Below, one piece after another: positions 8,310 to 20,300 of a DNA stretch of 64,000 nucleotides. Below the pieces are notes generated by a model. The model was not told the origin of the DNA. It did not search any database and saw only the letters and a program-made list of their open reading frames with translations. Within the stretch, counting starts at the first letter, position 1; each line of letters starts with the position of its first letter. This stretch comes from HK1 sp965202735 (lineage in GTDB: Bacteria; Pseudomonadota; Gammaproteobacteria; HK1). Location of the stretch: contig OZ241844.1 of the NCBI GenBank assembly GCA_965202735.1, positions 1,054,001 to 1,118,000 on the forward strand. The letters run 5' to 3'. The translations under genes and the position numbers were made by a program.

Positions 8310-8719
8310 ATCGCCGTCCTGGTCACGAAGGCCGTCTGCACCGGCAGCTTGGCGGCCGCGAGGCGAAACGCCTCCCGTGCCAGCTCTTCGTCGACACCCT
8401 GCATTTCATACAACATTCGTCCCGGCTGGACTCGCGCCACCCAGTACTCCACGTTACCCTTCCCCTTGCCTTGTCGAACTTCCAGCGGCTTCTTGGTGAT
8501 TGGCTTGTCGGGAAAGATTCGGATCCATATCTTGGCGCCACGCTTCACCTTGCGGGTAATCGCCCGTCGCGCGGCCTCGATCTGGCGCGCGGTAATCCGA
8601 CCCCGGGTCATGGCCTTCATACCATACTCACCGAAGCTCACTCGATTGCCCGTGGTTGCGAGCCCTCGATTCCGACCTTTGTGTTGTTTGCGAAACTTCG
8701 TTCGCTTCGGCTGCATCAT
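8306..8719 (-). CDS. rplP: 50S ribosomal protein L16
   Basis: 50S protein near the A-site that positions aminoacyl-tRNA. 137 residues (E. coli 136). MMQPKRTKFRKQHKGRNRGL, then FGEYGMKAMTRGRITARQIE, RKVKRGAKIWIRIFPDKPIT and GKGKGNVEYWVARVQPGRML. The Arg of the RGR motif that is the hydroxylation target in E. coli (Arg81) lies in a conserved context. Overlaps rpmC by 4 bp. Confidence 0.97.
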   Translation of the reverse strand: MMQPKRTKFRKQHKGRNRGLATTGNRVSFGEYGMKAMTRGRITARQIEAARRAITRKVKRGAKIWIRIFPDKPITKKPLEVRQGKGKGNVEYWVARVQPGRMLYEMQGVDEELAREAFRLAAAKLPVQTAFVTRTAI

Positions 8720-8733
8720 GGCCAGTCAGCTCC

Positions 8734-9408
8734 TCACGCAACCGCAGCGTCAGGCTGCGTCCCTTTCCCGGTCTCTCGTTGACGAAAGATCTCTCCCTTG
8801 AAGATCCACGCTTTCACTCCAATGACGCCGTAGGTTGTCCTGGCTTCGGCAAAGCCGTAGTCGATGTCAGCTCTCAGAGTATGCAGCGGCACGCGTCCTT
8901 CCCGATACCACTCCGAGCGCGCAATTTCCGCTCCGTTCAATCGGCCGGAAACCCGAATCTTGATTCCCTGGGCGCCGAGCCTCATCGCGTTGGTCACCGC
9001 ACGTCGCATCGCGCGCCGGAACATGATTCTCCGCTCAAGCTGGTTTGCGACACTCTCGGCTACGAGGTAGGCATCGAGCTCCGGCTTTCTGATCTCCTCG
9101 ACACTGATGTGCACGGGAACTTCCATCATGCGCGAAATCTCGATCCTCAAAGCCTCGATATCTTCTCCCTTCTTTCCAATCACGATTCCCGGCCGCGCCG
9201 TGTGTATTACGATGCGGGCATTCTTTGCAGGTCGCTCGATGTGAATGCGGCTCACCGATGCATGTCCGAGCTTCCTGCGGATGAAATCGCGCACCGCGAT
9301 GTCCGTATTCAGATTGTCCGCGTACTCGCCACGCTCCGCGTACCATGTGGAAGACCAGTCCTTCACGATGCCGAGCCGAATGCCAATTGGATGTACTTTC
9401 TGGCCCAC
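8734..9408 (-). CDS. rpsC: 30S ribosomal protein S3
   Basis: mRNA-entry protein of the 30S head, with mRNA helicase activity together with S4 and S5. 224 residues from GTG at 9408; this start gives MGQKVHPIGIRLGIVKDWSS, the exact family N-terminus, and has GGAGG eight bases upstream. A GTG at 9417 overlapping the rplV stop is also possible but would bury its own ribosome binding site. The KH-domain motif GxxG appears in ARPGIVIGKKGEDIEALR. Confidence 0.95.
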   Translation of the reverse strand: MGQKVHPIGIRLGIVKDWSSTWYAERGEYADNLNTDIAVRDFIRRKLGHASVSRIHIERPAKNARIVIHTARPGIVIGKKGEDIEALRIEISRMMEVPVHISVEEIRKPELDAYLVAESVANQLERRIMFRRAMRRAVTNAMRLGAQGIKIRVSGRLNGAEIARSEWYREGRVPLHTLRADIDYGFAEARTTYGVIGVKAWIFKGEIFRQRETGKGTQPDAAVA

Positions 9409-9413
9409 CTGAC

Positions 9414-9752
9414 TCACCTCCGCTCGTCGGTCACGGTTACCGTGATGTGACTGGTGCGCTTCGTGATTCTTCCTGCCCGGCCTCTGGCTCGAGCCCGGTG
9501 TCGGCGAAAGGTTGGTCCCTGGTCGATATGCACAGTGCCGACGTGAAGATCATCGACATCGGCACCCTCGTTGTGTTCGGCGTTCGCGATCGCCGACTCG
9601 AGGACTTTCTTCAGCGTCAACGCGGCCCTGGGCTTGGCGAAAGTCAGAATCTCGATTGCGCGTTCTATCGACAGGCCTCTGAGCTGGTCGCCAACGAGCC
9701 TTGCCTTCTGCGGAGAAAGGCGTGCGTATCGCAATGTTGCCGAAACCTCCAT
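9414..9752 (-). CDS. rplV: 50S ribosomal protein L22
   Basis: 50S protein whose beta-hairpin lines the nascent-peptide tunnel. 112 residues from ATG at 9752, MEVSATLRYARLSPQKARLV; GGAG lies 8 bases upstream, whereas the ATG at 9758 is only 2 bases from it. Conserved AIANAEHNEGADVDDLHVGT, then FRRHRARARGRAGRITKRTS at the tunnel hairpin. The 5-bp gap to the rpsC start suggests coupling. Confidence 0.95.
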   Translation of the reverse strand: MEVSATLRYARLSPQKARLVGDQLRGLSIERAIEILTFAKPRAALTLKKVLESAIANAEHNEGADVDDLHVGTVHIDQGPTFRRHRARARGRAGRITKRTSHITVTVTDERR

Positions 9753-9770
9753 CAGCATCGCTCCACCAGT

Positions 9771-10046
9771 CTACCTCTTCGCCTTTCGGTCAGCCGCATG
9801 GCCGCGAAACGTACGGGTCGGCGCGAATTCGCCAAGCTTGTGTCCCACCATGTTTTCGGTCACCAGCACCGGAACGTGCTGCCTGCCGTTATGGACGGCG
9901 ATCGTGAGTCCGATCATTTCGGGTACGACCATCGACCTTCGGGACCATGTACGAATGGGCCTCCTGCTGTTCACGGAACGCGCCGCCTCGACCTTGCGAA
10001 GAAGGTGATTGTCGACAAATGGTCCTTTCTTGATCGAGCGTGGCAC
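9771..10046 (-). CDS. rpsS: 30S ribosomal protein S19
   Basis: Head protein forming a complex with S13 and contacting intersubunit bridges. 91 residues from GTG at 10046 (E. coli 92). MPRSIKKGPFVDNHLLRKVE, then IRTWSRRSMVVPEMIGLTIA and FVP-type core VHNGRQHVPVLVTENMVGHK, ending FAPTRTFRGHAADRKAKR. The GTG start gives the conserved N-terminus; a longer reading overlaps rplB. 14 bp after rplB. Confidence 0.95.
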   Translation of the reverse strand: MPRSIKKGPFVDNHLLRKVEAARSVNSRRPIRTWSRRSMVVPEMIGLTIAVHNGRQHVPVLVTENMVGHKLGEFAPTRTFRGHAADRKAKR

Positions 10047-10060
10047 AGTGTCGGTTCTCC

Positions 10061-10891
10061 TTACTTGCGGCGGTTCCTTCTGCGTACGATCAACGTGGAG
10101 GTTCTCTTGTTCCGCCGGGTCTTGTGTCCCTTGGTGGGAACACCCCACGGCGTCACAGGATGCCGCCCACCCGACGAACGACCTTCACCACCGCCGTGGG
10201 GATGATCGACCGGATTCATCGCGACACCGCGTACCGTTGGGCGACGCCCGCGCCAGCGGGTTGCGCCCGCCTTGCCCAGCGAGCGCAACGAGTGCTCCGA
10301 ATTGCCCACTTCCCCGATCGTGGCCCGGCAGGCCACCCGCACCTTGCGCAGCTCGCCGGATCGAAGCCGCAGCGTCGCGAAACTCCCTTCACGCGCAACG
10401 AGCTGCACACTTGCGCCCGCGCTACGCGCGAGCTGGGCTCCCTTTCCGGGCCTGAGCTCGACACAGTGCACCGTCGTGCCTACCGGAACATCGCTCAATG
10501 GCAGGCAATTTCCCGGTCGGATCGGCGCCCCGCGGCCCGACATCAGCTCGTCGCCCGCCGTGACGCCACGCGGCGCGACGACGTAGCGCCGCTCACCGTC
10601 CGCGTACAACAGCAAGGCGATGTGAGCACTGCGATTCGGATCGTATTCGAGCCTCTCGACCCTGGCCGGAATCCCGTCCTTCTGGCGCTTGAAATCCACG
10701 ATTCTATAACGCTGCTTGTGTCCACCGCCGCGATGGCGCGTGGTGATGCGACCCTTGTTGTTTCGCCCCCCGGTCCGGCCTTTCCTGGCGAGCAACGGTC
10801 CATACGGATCCCCCTTGTACAGACCCTCCGTCTTTACCGCGACAACGAACCGCCGCCCGGCTGAGGTAGGTTTTGCTTGTATCACGGCCAT
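10061..10891 (-). CDS. rplB: 50S ribosomal protein L2
   Basis: Protein required for subunit association and peptidyl-transferase function. 276 residues (E. coli 273). Contains GRNNKGRITTRHRGGGHKQR, LEYDPNRSAHIALLLYADGE and the C-terminal RGVAMNPVDHPHGGGEGRSS with the conserved histidine next to the peptidyl-transferase centre. Complete, 14 bp upstream of rpsS and 20 bp after rplW. Confidence 0.98.
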   Translation of the reverse strand: MAVIQAKPTSAGRRFVVAVKTEGLYKGDPYGPLLARKGRTGGRNNKGRITTRHRGGGHKQRYRIVDFKRQKDGIPARVERLEYDPNRSAHIALLLYADGERRYVVAPRGVTAGDELMSGRGAPIRPGNCLPLSDVPVGTTVHCVELRPGKGAQLARSAGASVQLVAREGSFATLRLRSGELRKVRVACRATIGEVGNSEHSLRSLGKAGATRWRGRRPTVRGVAMNPVDHPHGGGEGRSSGGRHPVTPWGVPTKGHKTRRNKRTSTLIVRRRNRRK

Positions 10892-10911
10892 GGAAACGTA
10901 CTCCGTGACGC

Positions 10912-11214
10912 CTACTCGACCGGACCGACAAAGTCGATGTCATGACCAGGTTTCAGTCGGACATAGGCCTTGCGCCAGTCGGGCCGCCGGCCCCGGTTCC
11001 TTCCGCGAAGGCCCTTGACCTTCCCCTTGACATTCACTACCGAAACCGATTCCACCTCGACATTGAACATCTTTTCCACGGCCCGCCGTACCTCCGGTTT
11101 TCGTGCATCGGTGCGTACACGGAACGTGAACTGGTTGGAGCCATCCGCAATTCGGGTGCTCTTTTCCGATACATGCGGAGCGACAAGAATGCTCATGAGG
11201 CGTTCGTCGTTCAC
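10912..11214 (-). CDS. rplW: 50S ribosomal protein L23
   Basis: Tunnel-exit protein that docks trigger factor and signal recognition particle. 100 residues from GTG at 11214, the E. coli length: VNDERLMSILVAPHVSEKST, then KMFNVEVESVSVVNVKGKVK and DWRKAYVRLKPGHDIDFVG. The GTG overlaps the rplD stop as GTGA, so translation is probably coupled. A much longer in-frame reading upstream falls inside rplD and is discarded. Confidence 0.95.
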   Translation of the reverse strand: MNDERLMSILVAPHVSEKSTRIADGSNQFTFRVRTDARKPEVRRAVEKMFNVEVESVSVVNVKGKVKGLRGRNRGRRPDWRKAYVRLKPGHDIDFVGPVE

Positions 11215-11825
11215 TCGAAACGCTCCTCGAGCCGTCTGGCGGCGGCCACGGTCATCGCCACCGTTCCAAAGGCAAGCAGACTCACGGGACTGACGTCCGC
11301 ACAAGTCTGTATCTCCACACGAGGCAGGTTCCTCGATGCAAGGGAGAGATTGTCGTCGTGCTCCACAGTCACGATGAGCACATCCTCGAGCTTCAGCGCC
11401 GAGAGCCGCACCGCCAGATCCCTGGTCTTCGGCCGTTTCAGCGTCAAATCTCCAACCACGACAAGCCGTTCGGTGCGCACCAGCTCGGAAAGAATGCACC
11501 GCATCGCACCGCGGTACATCTTTCGATTCACTTTCTGTTCGAAGTTTCGAGGTTTCGCCGCAAACGCCGCACCGCCGCCACGCCAGATCGGGCTGCGAAT
11601 ACTACCGGCGCGCGCGCGACCGAGACCCTTCTGCCGCCAGGGCTTGGTCCCGCCGCCACGCACTTCGGCGCGGGATTTTCGCGACTTCGTTCCACGACGG
11701 CGTCCCGCCAGGTAGGCCGAGACCACCTGATGCACGAGTGCCTGGTTGTAATCGGCCGCAAATGTCCTGTCGGCCAGAACCACCGAGCCGGAACCTTCTG
11801 CGCCCGAGATCACGTCGACCTGCAT
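11211..11825 (-). CDS. rplD: 50S ribosomal protein L4
   Basis: Tunnel protein; in E. coli it also represses the S10 operon by transcription attenuation and translational control. 204 residues (E. coli 201). Signature VSAYLAGRRRGTKSRKSRAE, then the tunnel loop TKPWRQKGLGRARAGSIRSP IW region, and RKMYRGAMRCILSELVRTER. Ends in an overlap with rplW and is 20 bp after rplC. Confidence 0.96.
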   Translation of the reverse strand: MQVDVISGAEGSGSVVLADRTFAADYNQALVHQVVSAYLAGRRRGTKSRKSRAEVRGGGTKPWRQKGLGRARAGSIRSPIWRGGGAAFAAKPRNFEQKVNRKMYRGAMRCILSELVRTERLVVVGDLTLKRPKTRDLAVRLSALKLEDVLIVTVEHDDNLSLASRNLPRVEIQTCADVSPVSLLAFGTVAMTVAAARRLEERFE

Positions 11826-11845
11826 TTCGCCTTCCTTTCCATTCT

Positions 11846-12487
11846 CTAGCGGGTCTTGACGGCCGGACGAACGACGATGCGCCCACCTCTGGGCCCCGGG
11901 ACCGAGCCCTTGACCAGAAGAGTGTTTCGCGCCTCGTCGACCCGCACGATTTCAAGATTCTGCACCGTCCGGCGCGCCGCACCCATGTGTCCGGCCATCC
12001 GCTTGCCCTTGAACACGCGCCCCGGCGTCTGGTTCTGGCCAATCGATCCCGGAGCCCGATGCGCGAGTGAATTTCCATGCGAGGCATCCTGCGTTCGGAA
12101 ATTGTGTCGCTTGACTACCCCGGCATAGCCCTTTCCGATGCTCGTGCCGGTCGCGTCGACCCTCTGTCCCGTAGTGAATGCCGTCACGTCCAGAGTGGAC
12201 CCAGGAGCCAGATTCTCTCCCTCCCCGTCGTCCAGACGAAATTCCCAGAGACCCTCTCCTGCCTCGACGCTGTTTGCCGCCAGGTGTCCAGCCTGCGGCT
12301 TCGACAGTCGGCTCGGTTTCCTTGCTCCGGCTGTCAACTGTATGGCGCGATAACCGTCCTTCTCCGGCGTCTTGAGATACGTCACGCGGTTCGGCTCCAC
12401 CACGACGACAGTCACGGGAATCGATTCACCGGCGTCGGTGAATACGCGCGTCATTCCCGCTTTGCGTCCAACCAGTCCGATAGGCAT
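11846..12487 (-). CDS. rplC: 50S ribosomal protein L3
   Basis: Early 50S assembly protein whose extension reaches the peptidyl-transferase centre. 213 residues from ATG at 12487 (E. coli 209), MPIGLVGRKAGMTRVFTDAG. The conserved block FRTQDASHGNSLAHRAPGSI carries the glutamine methylated by PrmB in E. coli (here GSIGQNQTPGRVFKGKRMAG). A start seven codons earlier is possible but not conserved. 21 bp after rpsJ. Confidence 0.95.
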   Translation of the reverse strand: MPIGLVGRKAGMTRVFTDAGESIPVTVVVVEPNRVTYLKTPEKDGYRAIQLTAGARKPSRLSKPQAGHLAANSVEAGEGLWEFRLDDGEGENLAPGSTLDVTAFTTGQRVDATGTSIGKGYAGVVKRHNFRTQDASHGNSLAHRAPGSIGQNQTPGRVFKGKRMAGHMGAARRTVQNLEIVRVDEARNTLLVKGSVPGPRGGRIVVRPAVKTR

Positions 12488-12508
12488 GGTGGTTCCCTGG
12501 ACTCGCAT

Positions 12509-12820
12509 TCAGTTCAGCTTGATCTGGACATCCACGCCGGCGGCGAGGTCGAGCTTCATCAGTGCATCGACCGTCTTGTCCGTCGGGTTCACGATATCGA
12601 GTATACGCTTGTGCGTCCTGAGTTCGTATTGATCGCGAGCGTCCTTGTTCACGTGCGGGGATACCAGGATCGTGTAGCGCTCCTTTCTCGTCGGCAGCGG
12701 GATCGGCCCCTTGACCATCGCTCCGGTCCGGCGAGCCGTATCGACGATTTCCGCCGCCGACTGATCGATCAGCTTGTGATCGAAAGCCTTGAGACGGATC
12801 CTGATGGTCTGATTGGCCAT
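12509..12820 (-). CDS. rpsJ: 30S ribosomal protein S10 / NusE
   Basis: 30S head protein, also NusE, which with NusB acts in antitermination and couples ribosome to RNA polymerase through NusG. 103 residues from ATG at 12820, the E. coli length: MANQTIRIRLKAFDHKLIDQ, GPIPLPTRKERYTILVSPHV, ELRTHKRILDIVNPTDKTVD. First gene of the S10 operon; it follows tuf by only 5 bp, so I infer cotranscription with the str genes here. Confidence 0.96.
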   Translation of the reverse strand: MANQTIRIRLKAFDHKLIDQSAAEIVDTARRTGAMVKGPIPLPTRKERYTILVSPHVNKDARDQYELRTHKRILDIVNPTDKTVDALMKLDLAAGVDVQIKLN

Positions 12821-12825
12821 TGGCG

Positions 12826-14016
<1,191 letters not shown>

Positions 14017-14053
14017 TGCAGTTCCCTCGAAAAGCGTTGATTCGGAGACAGAC

Positions 14054-16153
<2,100 letters not shown>

Positions 16154-16212
16154 CGGAAGCGTTCCTGTAGGATGTACGTCGGGCTGGAGAGTGTGTGAAG
16201 GGAGCGGTGACA

Positions 16213-16683
16213 CTACCAGCGATAGTGCGAAAACGCCTTGTTTGCTTCTGCCATCCGATGGGTGTCTTCACGCTTCTTGACGGCAGTTCCGCGATTTTCG
16301 GACGCGTCGATCAGTTCCTGAGCCAGGCGCTGCCCCATGGACTTTTCGTTGCGCCGACGCGCCGCATCGACCAGCCACCGCATGGCGAGCGCGGTTCTGC
16401 GTGAAGCACGCACCTCCACCGGCACCTGATAGGTGGCGCCACCGACGCGGCGCGACTTCACCTCGACCACCGGACGCACATTGTCGAGAGCCCGATTGAA
16501 TACCTCGATCGGATCTTCCTTGGTACGGTTTGCCACGGTATCCAGCGCGCCGTAAACCATCCGCTCCGCAACGGATTTCTTTCCGTCGAGCATCAGGACG
16601 TTCATGAACTTGGCGAGCGTGCCATCCCCGAATTTCGGGTCCGGAAGGATGGTTCGCTGGGGAATTTCACGACGGCGCGGCAT
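16213..16683 (-). CDS. rpsG: 30S ribosomal protein S7
   Basis: Nucleates assembly of the 30S head and, in E. coli, represses the str operon. 156 residues (E. coli 156 in B/K-type variation up to 179). MPRRREIPQRTILPDPKFGD, then FMNVLMLDGKKSVAERMVYG, NVRPVVEVKSRRVGGATYQV and AMRWLVDAARRRNEKSMGQR. 40 bp after rpsL. Confidence 0.97.
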   Translation of the reverse strand: MPRRREIPQRTILPDPKFGDGTLAKFMNVLMLDGKKSVAERMVYGALDTVANRTKEDPIEVFNRALDNVRPVVEVKSRRVGGATYQVPVEVRASRRTALAMRWLVDAARRRNEKSMGQRLAQELIDASENRGTAVKKREDTHRMAEANKAFSHYRW

Positions 16684-16723
16684 TGCTCGTTACCTCGTCT
16701 TCACGGTTCGAACTTTCCGGGGC

Positions 16724-17098
16724 TCAACCTTTCGGACGCTTCGCGCCGTACTTGGACCGGCCCTGGCGACGCTCCGATACCCCGGAAGTGTCCAGACTGC
16801 CTCGAACCACGTGATACCTCACGCCCGGAAGATCCTTCACCCGCCCCCCCCGAATCAGAATGACGGAGTGTTCCTGTAGGTTGTGACCTTCGCCGCCGAT
16901 ATAGGTAATGACTTCCTCACCGCTGGTCAGCCGGACCTTCGCTACCTTTCGGAGTGCGGAATTCGGTTTCTTCGGTGTCGTGGTATATACCCGCGTACAC
17001 ACGCCCCGGCGTTGCGGACAGCTCTGCAGTGCCGGCACATTGCTCTTCTTGCGCTGGCGCTTCCGCGGTTTGCGAACCAACTGGTTGATTGTCGCCAT
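16724..17098 (-). CDS. rpsL: 30S ribosomal protein S12
   Basis: Decoding-centre protein. 124 residues from ATG at 17098, the E. coli length: MATINQLVRKPRKRQRKKSN. Blocks TTPKKPNSALRKVAKVRLTS and RGGRVKDLPGVRYHVVRGSL carry the two lysines (about 43 and 88) where substitutions give streptomycin resistance in E. coli; both are the sensitive-type residues. An in-frame ATG further upstream (17452) would run through the promoter region and into rpoC and is rejected. Confidence 0.97.
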   Translation of the reverse strand: MATINQLVRKPRKRQRKKSNVPALQSCPQRRGVCTRVYTTTPKKPNSALRKVAKVRLTSGEEVITYIGGEGHNLQEHSVILIRGGRVKDLPGVRYHVVRGSLDTSGVSERRQGRSKYGAKRPKG

Positions 17099-17364
17099 GC
17101 GTTTTCGCCCGTTCTCGATGAATGGCCCCGGGGACTTCCCGTCCATGGACGCCCCGTAGGCCGGAAGAGCATCGCCACGAGCCCCTTGCTCGCGACTCGC
17201 CGGGCTACACACCCGGAACCGCTCGCCGGAGCATAGCCGGAGAAATTTACGGGGATTTGGCCGGATGGTCAAGTATCGCATCGAGCCCATGTTGCGTCGG
17301 TCCCACCGATCCCCGCCGTCATCGTCAGGCTCGCATGAACATGGGCGAGAGGACATGTCCGCCG
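17099..17364 (-). other. rpoC-rpsL intergenic region
   Basis: 266-bp gap, the largest between rpoB and rpoA. It contains the promoter described separately at 17244-17272, about 145 bp of leader before rpsL, and an imperfect short hairpin near 17300-17320 (TCGGT-GGG-ACCGA on the minus strand) with no U-tract. No gene is seen. Confidence 0.6.
17244..17272 (-). promoter_or_regulatory. Sigma70-like promoter for rpsL-rpsG-fusA-tuf
   Basis: On the minus strand TTGACC (17267-17272), a 17-bp spacer, then TAAATT (17244-17249). The -35 box matches 5 of 6 consensus bases and the -10 box 4 of 6, with optimal spacing. It directs transcription towards rpsL about 145 bp downstream. This is the expected site of the str promoter, so the str genes need not depend on read-through from rpoBC. 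Confidence 0.7.
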
Positions 17365-20300
17365 CTAGCCCGACTGCTCCGAGGGCACGCCCTCTTCGGC
17401 CAGCTCTCTGGCCAAGGCCGCCTCCACCGCTTCCGGCTCCACAGGCTCCCACTCTTCCTCCAACGCCTGGCGTCTACGCCGATCCTCGTGGTACGCCAAC
17501 CCGGTTCCGGACGGAATCAGCCGGCCAACGATGACGTTCTCCTTCAGCCCGCGCAGCTCGTCGATCTTCCCGTTGACGGAAGCCTCGGTGAGCACTCTGG
17601 TCGTCTCCTGGAACGATGCGGCCGAGATGAAGGATTCGGTCGCCAGAGACGCCTTGGTGATGCCGAGCAGCACCGGCGCCCATGTTGCCGGCTCACCACC
17701 CTCCTTGCTCACTCGGTCGTTCTCCTCGAGTACCCTGGCACGATCGATCTGCTCGCCCCGCAGGAGCCTCGTGTCACCGGACGCGACGATCTCGGCCTTG
17801 CGCAGCATCTGGCGCACGATGACCTCGATATGCTTGTCGTTGATCTTCACGCCCTGGAGCCGGTAGACCTCCTGGACCTCGTTCACGATGTAGCTCGCCA
17901 GGGCGCTCACTCCGAGCAGGCGAAGAATGTCGTGCGGGCTGGGCATTCCGTCGACGACCACCTCACCCTGCTCGATGTGCTCGCCTTCGAATACCAGAAT
18001 GTGCCGCCACTTCGGCACCAGGGTCGCATGCTCGACACCCTCCTCATCGGTGATGACGAGGCGTTGCTTGCCCTTGGTGTCCTTGCCGAAGCTGACCGTG
18101 CCGCTGACTTCGGCCAGCACCGCGGCTTCCTTCGGCTTGCGTGCCTCGAAGAGGTCCGCGACCCGGGGAAGACCGCCGGTGATGTCCCTGGTCATGGACG
18201 ATTCCTGCGGCATCCTGGCAATGACGTCTCCGATTTCGACCCGGTCGCCCTCCTGCACGATAATGACGGCGCCCGGAGAGAGCGCGTAGTGCGCGGGCGC
18301 GTTGGTGCCGGGCAGCCGGAGCTCCTCCTCGGTCTCGTCGACCAGACGGACGATCGGACGCAGATCCTTCGCCGCCGCGCTTCGCTGCTTCGGGTCCATG
18401 ACTTCGATCCGGGCAAGTCCGGTCACCTCGTCGGTCTGCGACTGCACCGTCACGCCATCCACCACATCGCTGAACCGGACCCGGCCAGCCACCTCGGAGA
18501 CCACCGGGTGCGTATGGGGGTCCCAGCTCGCGACCATCCCGCCACCGGTCACCGCATCACCATCGGCCACCGAGAGCACGGCGCCGTAGGGGACCTTGTA
18601 GCGCTCGCGCTCCCGCCCGTGCTCGCCGACGACCGACAGCTCGCCCGAGCGGGTGACCGCGACATAGAGCCCGTCCCTGTTCGGAACCACCTTCAGGTTG
18701 TGGAGCCGCACCACTCCGTCGCCCTTCACCGTCACGCTGCCGACCGCGGCGGCCCGGGAGGCGGCGCCGCCGACGTGGAACGTGCGCATCGTCAACTGGG
18801 TCCCGGGCTCGCCGATGGACTGCGCCGCGACCACGCCGACCGACTCGCCGATGTTCACCGGCTCTCCCCGGGCAAGGTCCCGCCCGTAGCACGCGGCGCA
18901 CACGCCGAACCGGTTCTCGCAGGTAATCGCCGACCGCACCCGGACCTCGTCGATGCCGAGATGCTCGAGACGATCGACCCACCGCTCGTCGAGCAGGGTT
19001 CCACGCTCGACGGCGATTCCGGAACCGTCCGGGTACGGCAGGTCGTCCGCCACCACCCGCCCGAGCACACGCTCGCGCAGCGGCTCGACGACATCGCCGC
19101 CTTCGATGAGAGAGTTGAGGACCAGTCCGTTGTCCGTGCCGCAGTCCTCCTCGGTCACGACGAGGTCCTGAGCCACATCGACCAGGCGCCGAGTGAGATA
19201 TCCTGAATTGGCGGTCTTCAGCGCCGTGTCCGCCAGGCCCTTGCGGGCGCCGTGCGTGGAGATGAAGTACTGGAGGACATCCAGACCTTCCCGGAAGTTG
19301 GCGGTGATCGGGGTCTCGATGATCGAGCCGTCCGGCTTCGCCATCAGGCCGCGCATCCCCGCGAGCTGTCGAATCTGCGCCGCGGAGCCGCGCGCTCCCG
19401 AGTCGGCCATCATGTAAATCGAGTTGAACGACGGCTGCTCGACGCTGTTTCCGTCCGGGTCCACGACCGTTTCCGTCCCGAGCATGCCCATCATCGCCTT
19501 GGCGACCTGCTCGTTGGTGTACGACCAGATGTCAACGACCTTGTTGTAACGCTCGCCCTGGGTCACGAGACCGGATGCATACTGCTCCTCGATCTCCTTG
19601 ACCGCCTTCTCCGCCGCGCCGAGGATCGTCTTCTTCTCGTTCGGTACCACCATGTCCTCCACGCCGATGGACACGCCAGCCCTCGTCGCGTAGCTGAAGC
19701 CCGTGTACATGAGCTGGTCGGCGAACACGACCGTCTCCTTCAACCCCACTCTCCGATAGCAGGCGTTGATCAGCGAGGAGATCTCCTTCTTGTTCATCAG
19801 GCGGTTCACGAGGTCGAACGGGAGCCCCGGAGGCATGATCTCCGACAGCAGCGCGCGGCCCACCGTCGTGTCCCACAGTTGCGCCCTCTCCACCGCCTCG
19901 CCGTCATCGGTGAGCTCGACATCGCGGATACGCGCCTTGACCCTCGCATGCAGGTCGACCGCTCCGCACTGGAACGCCCGGTGCACCTCCGCGATGTCGG
20001 CGAACACCATCCCGGCGCCCTTCGCATCCACCCTCTCGCGGGTCATGTAGTACAGCCCGAGCACCACATCCTGCGTCGGCACGATGATCGGCTCGCCGTG
20101 CGCCGGGGACAGGATGTTGTTGGACGACATCATCAGCGTCCGGGCCTCGAGCTGGGCCTCGATGGACAGCGGAACATGCACTGCCATCTGGTCGCCGTCG
20201 AAGTCCGCGTTGAACGCGGTGCACACCAGTGGATGGAGCTGTATCGCCTTGCCCTCGATCAGCACCGGCTCGAACGCCTGGATGCCGAGCCGATGAAGCG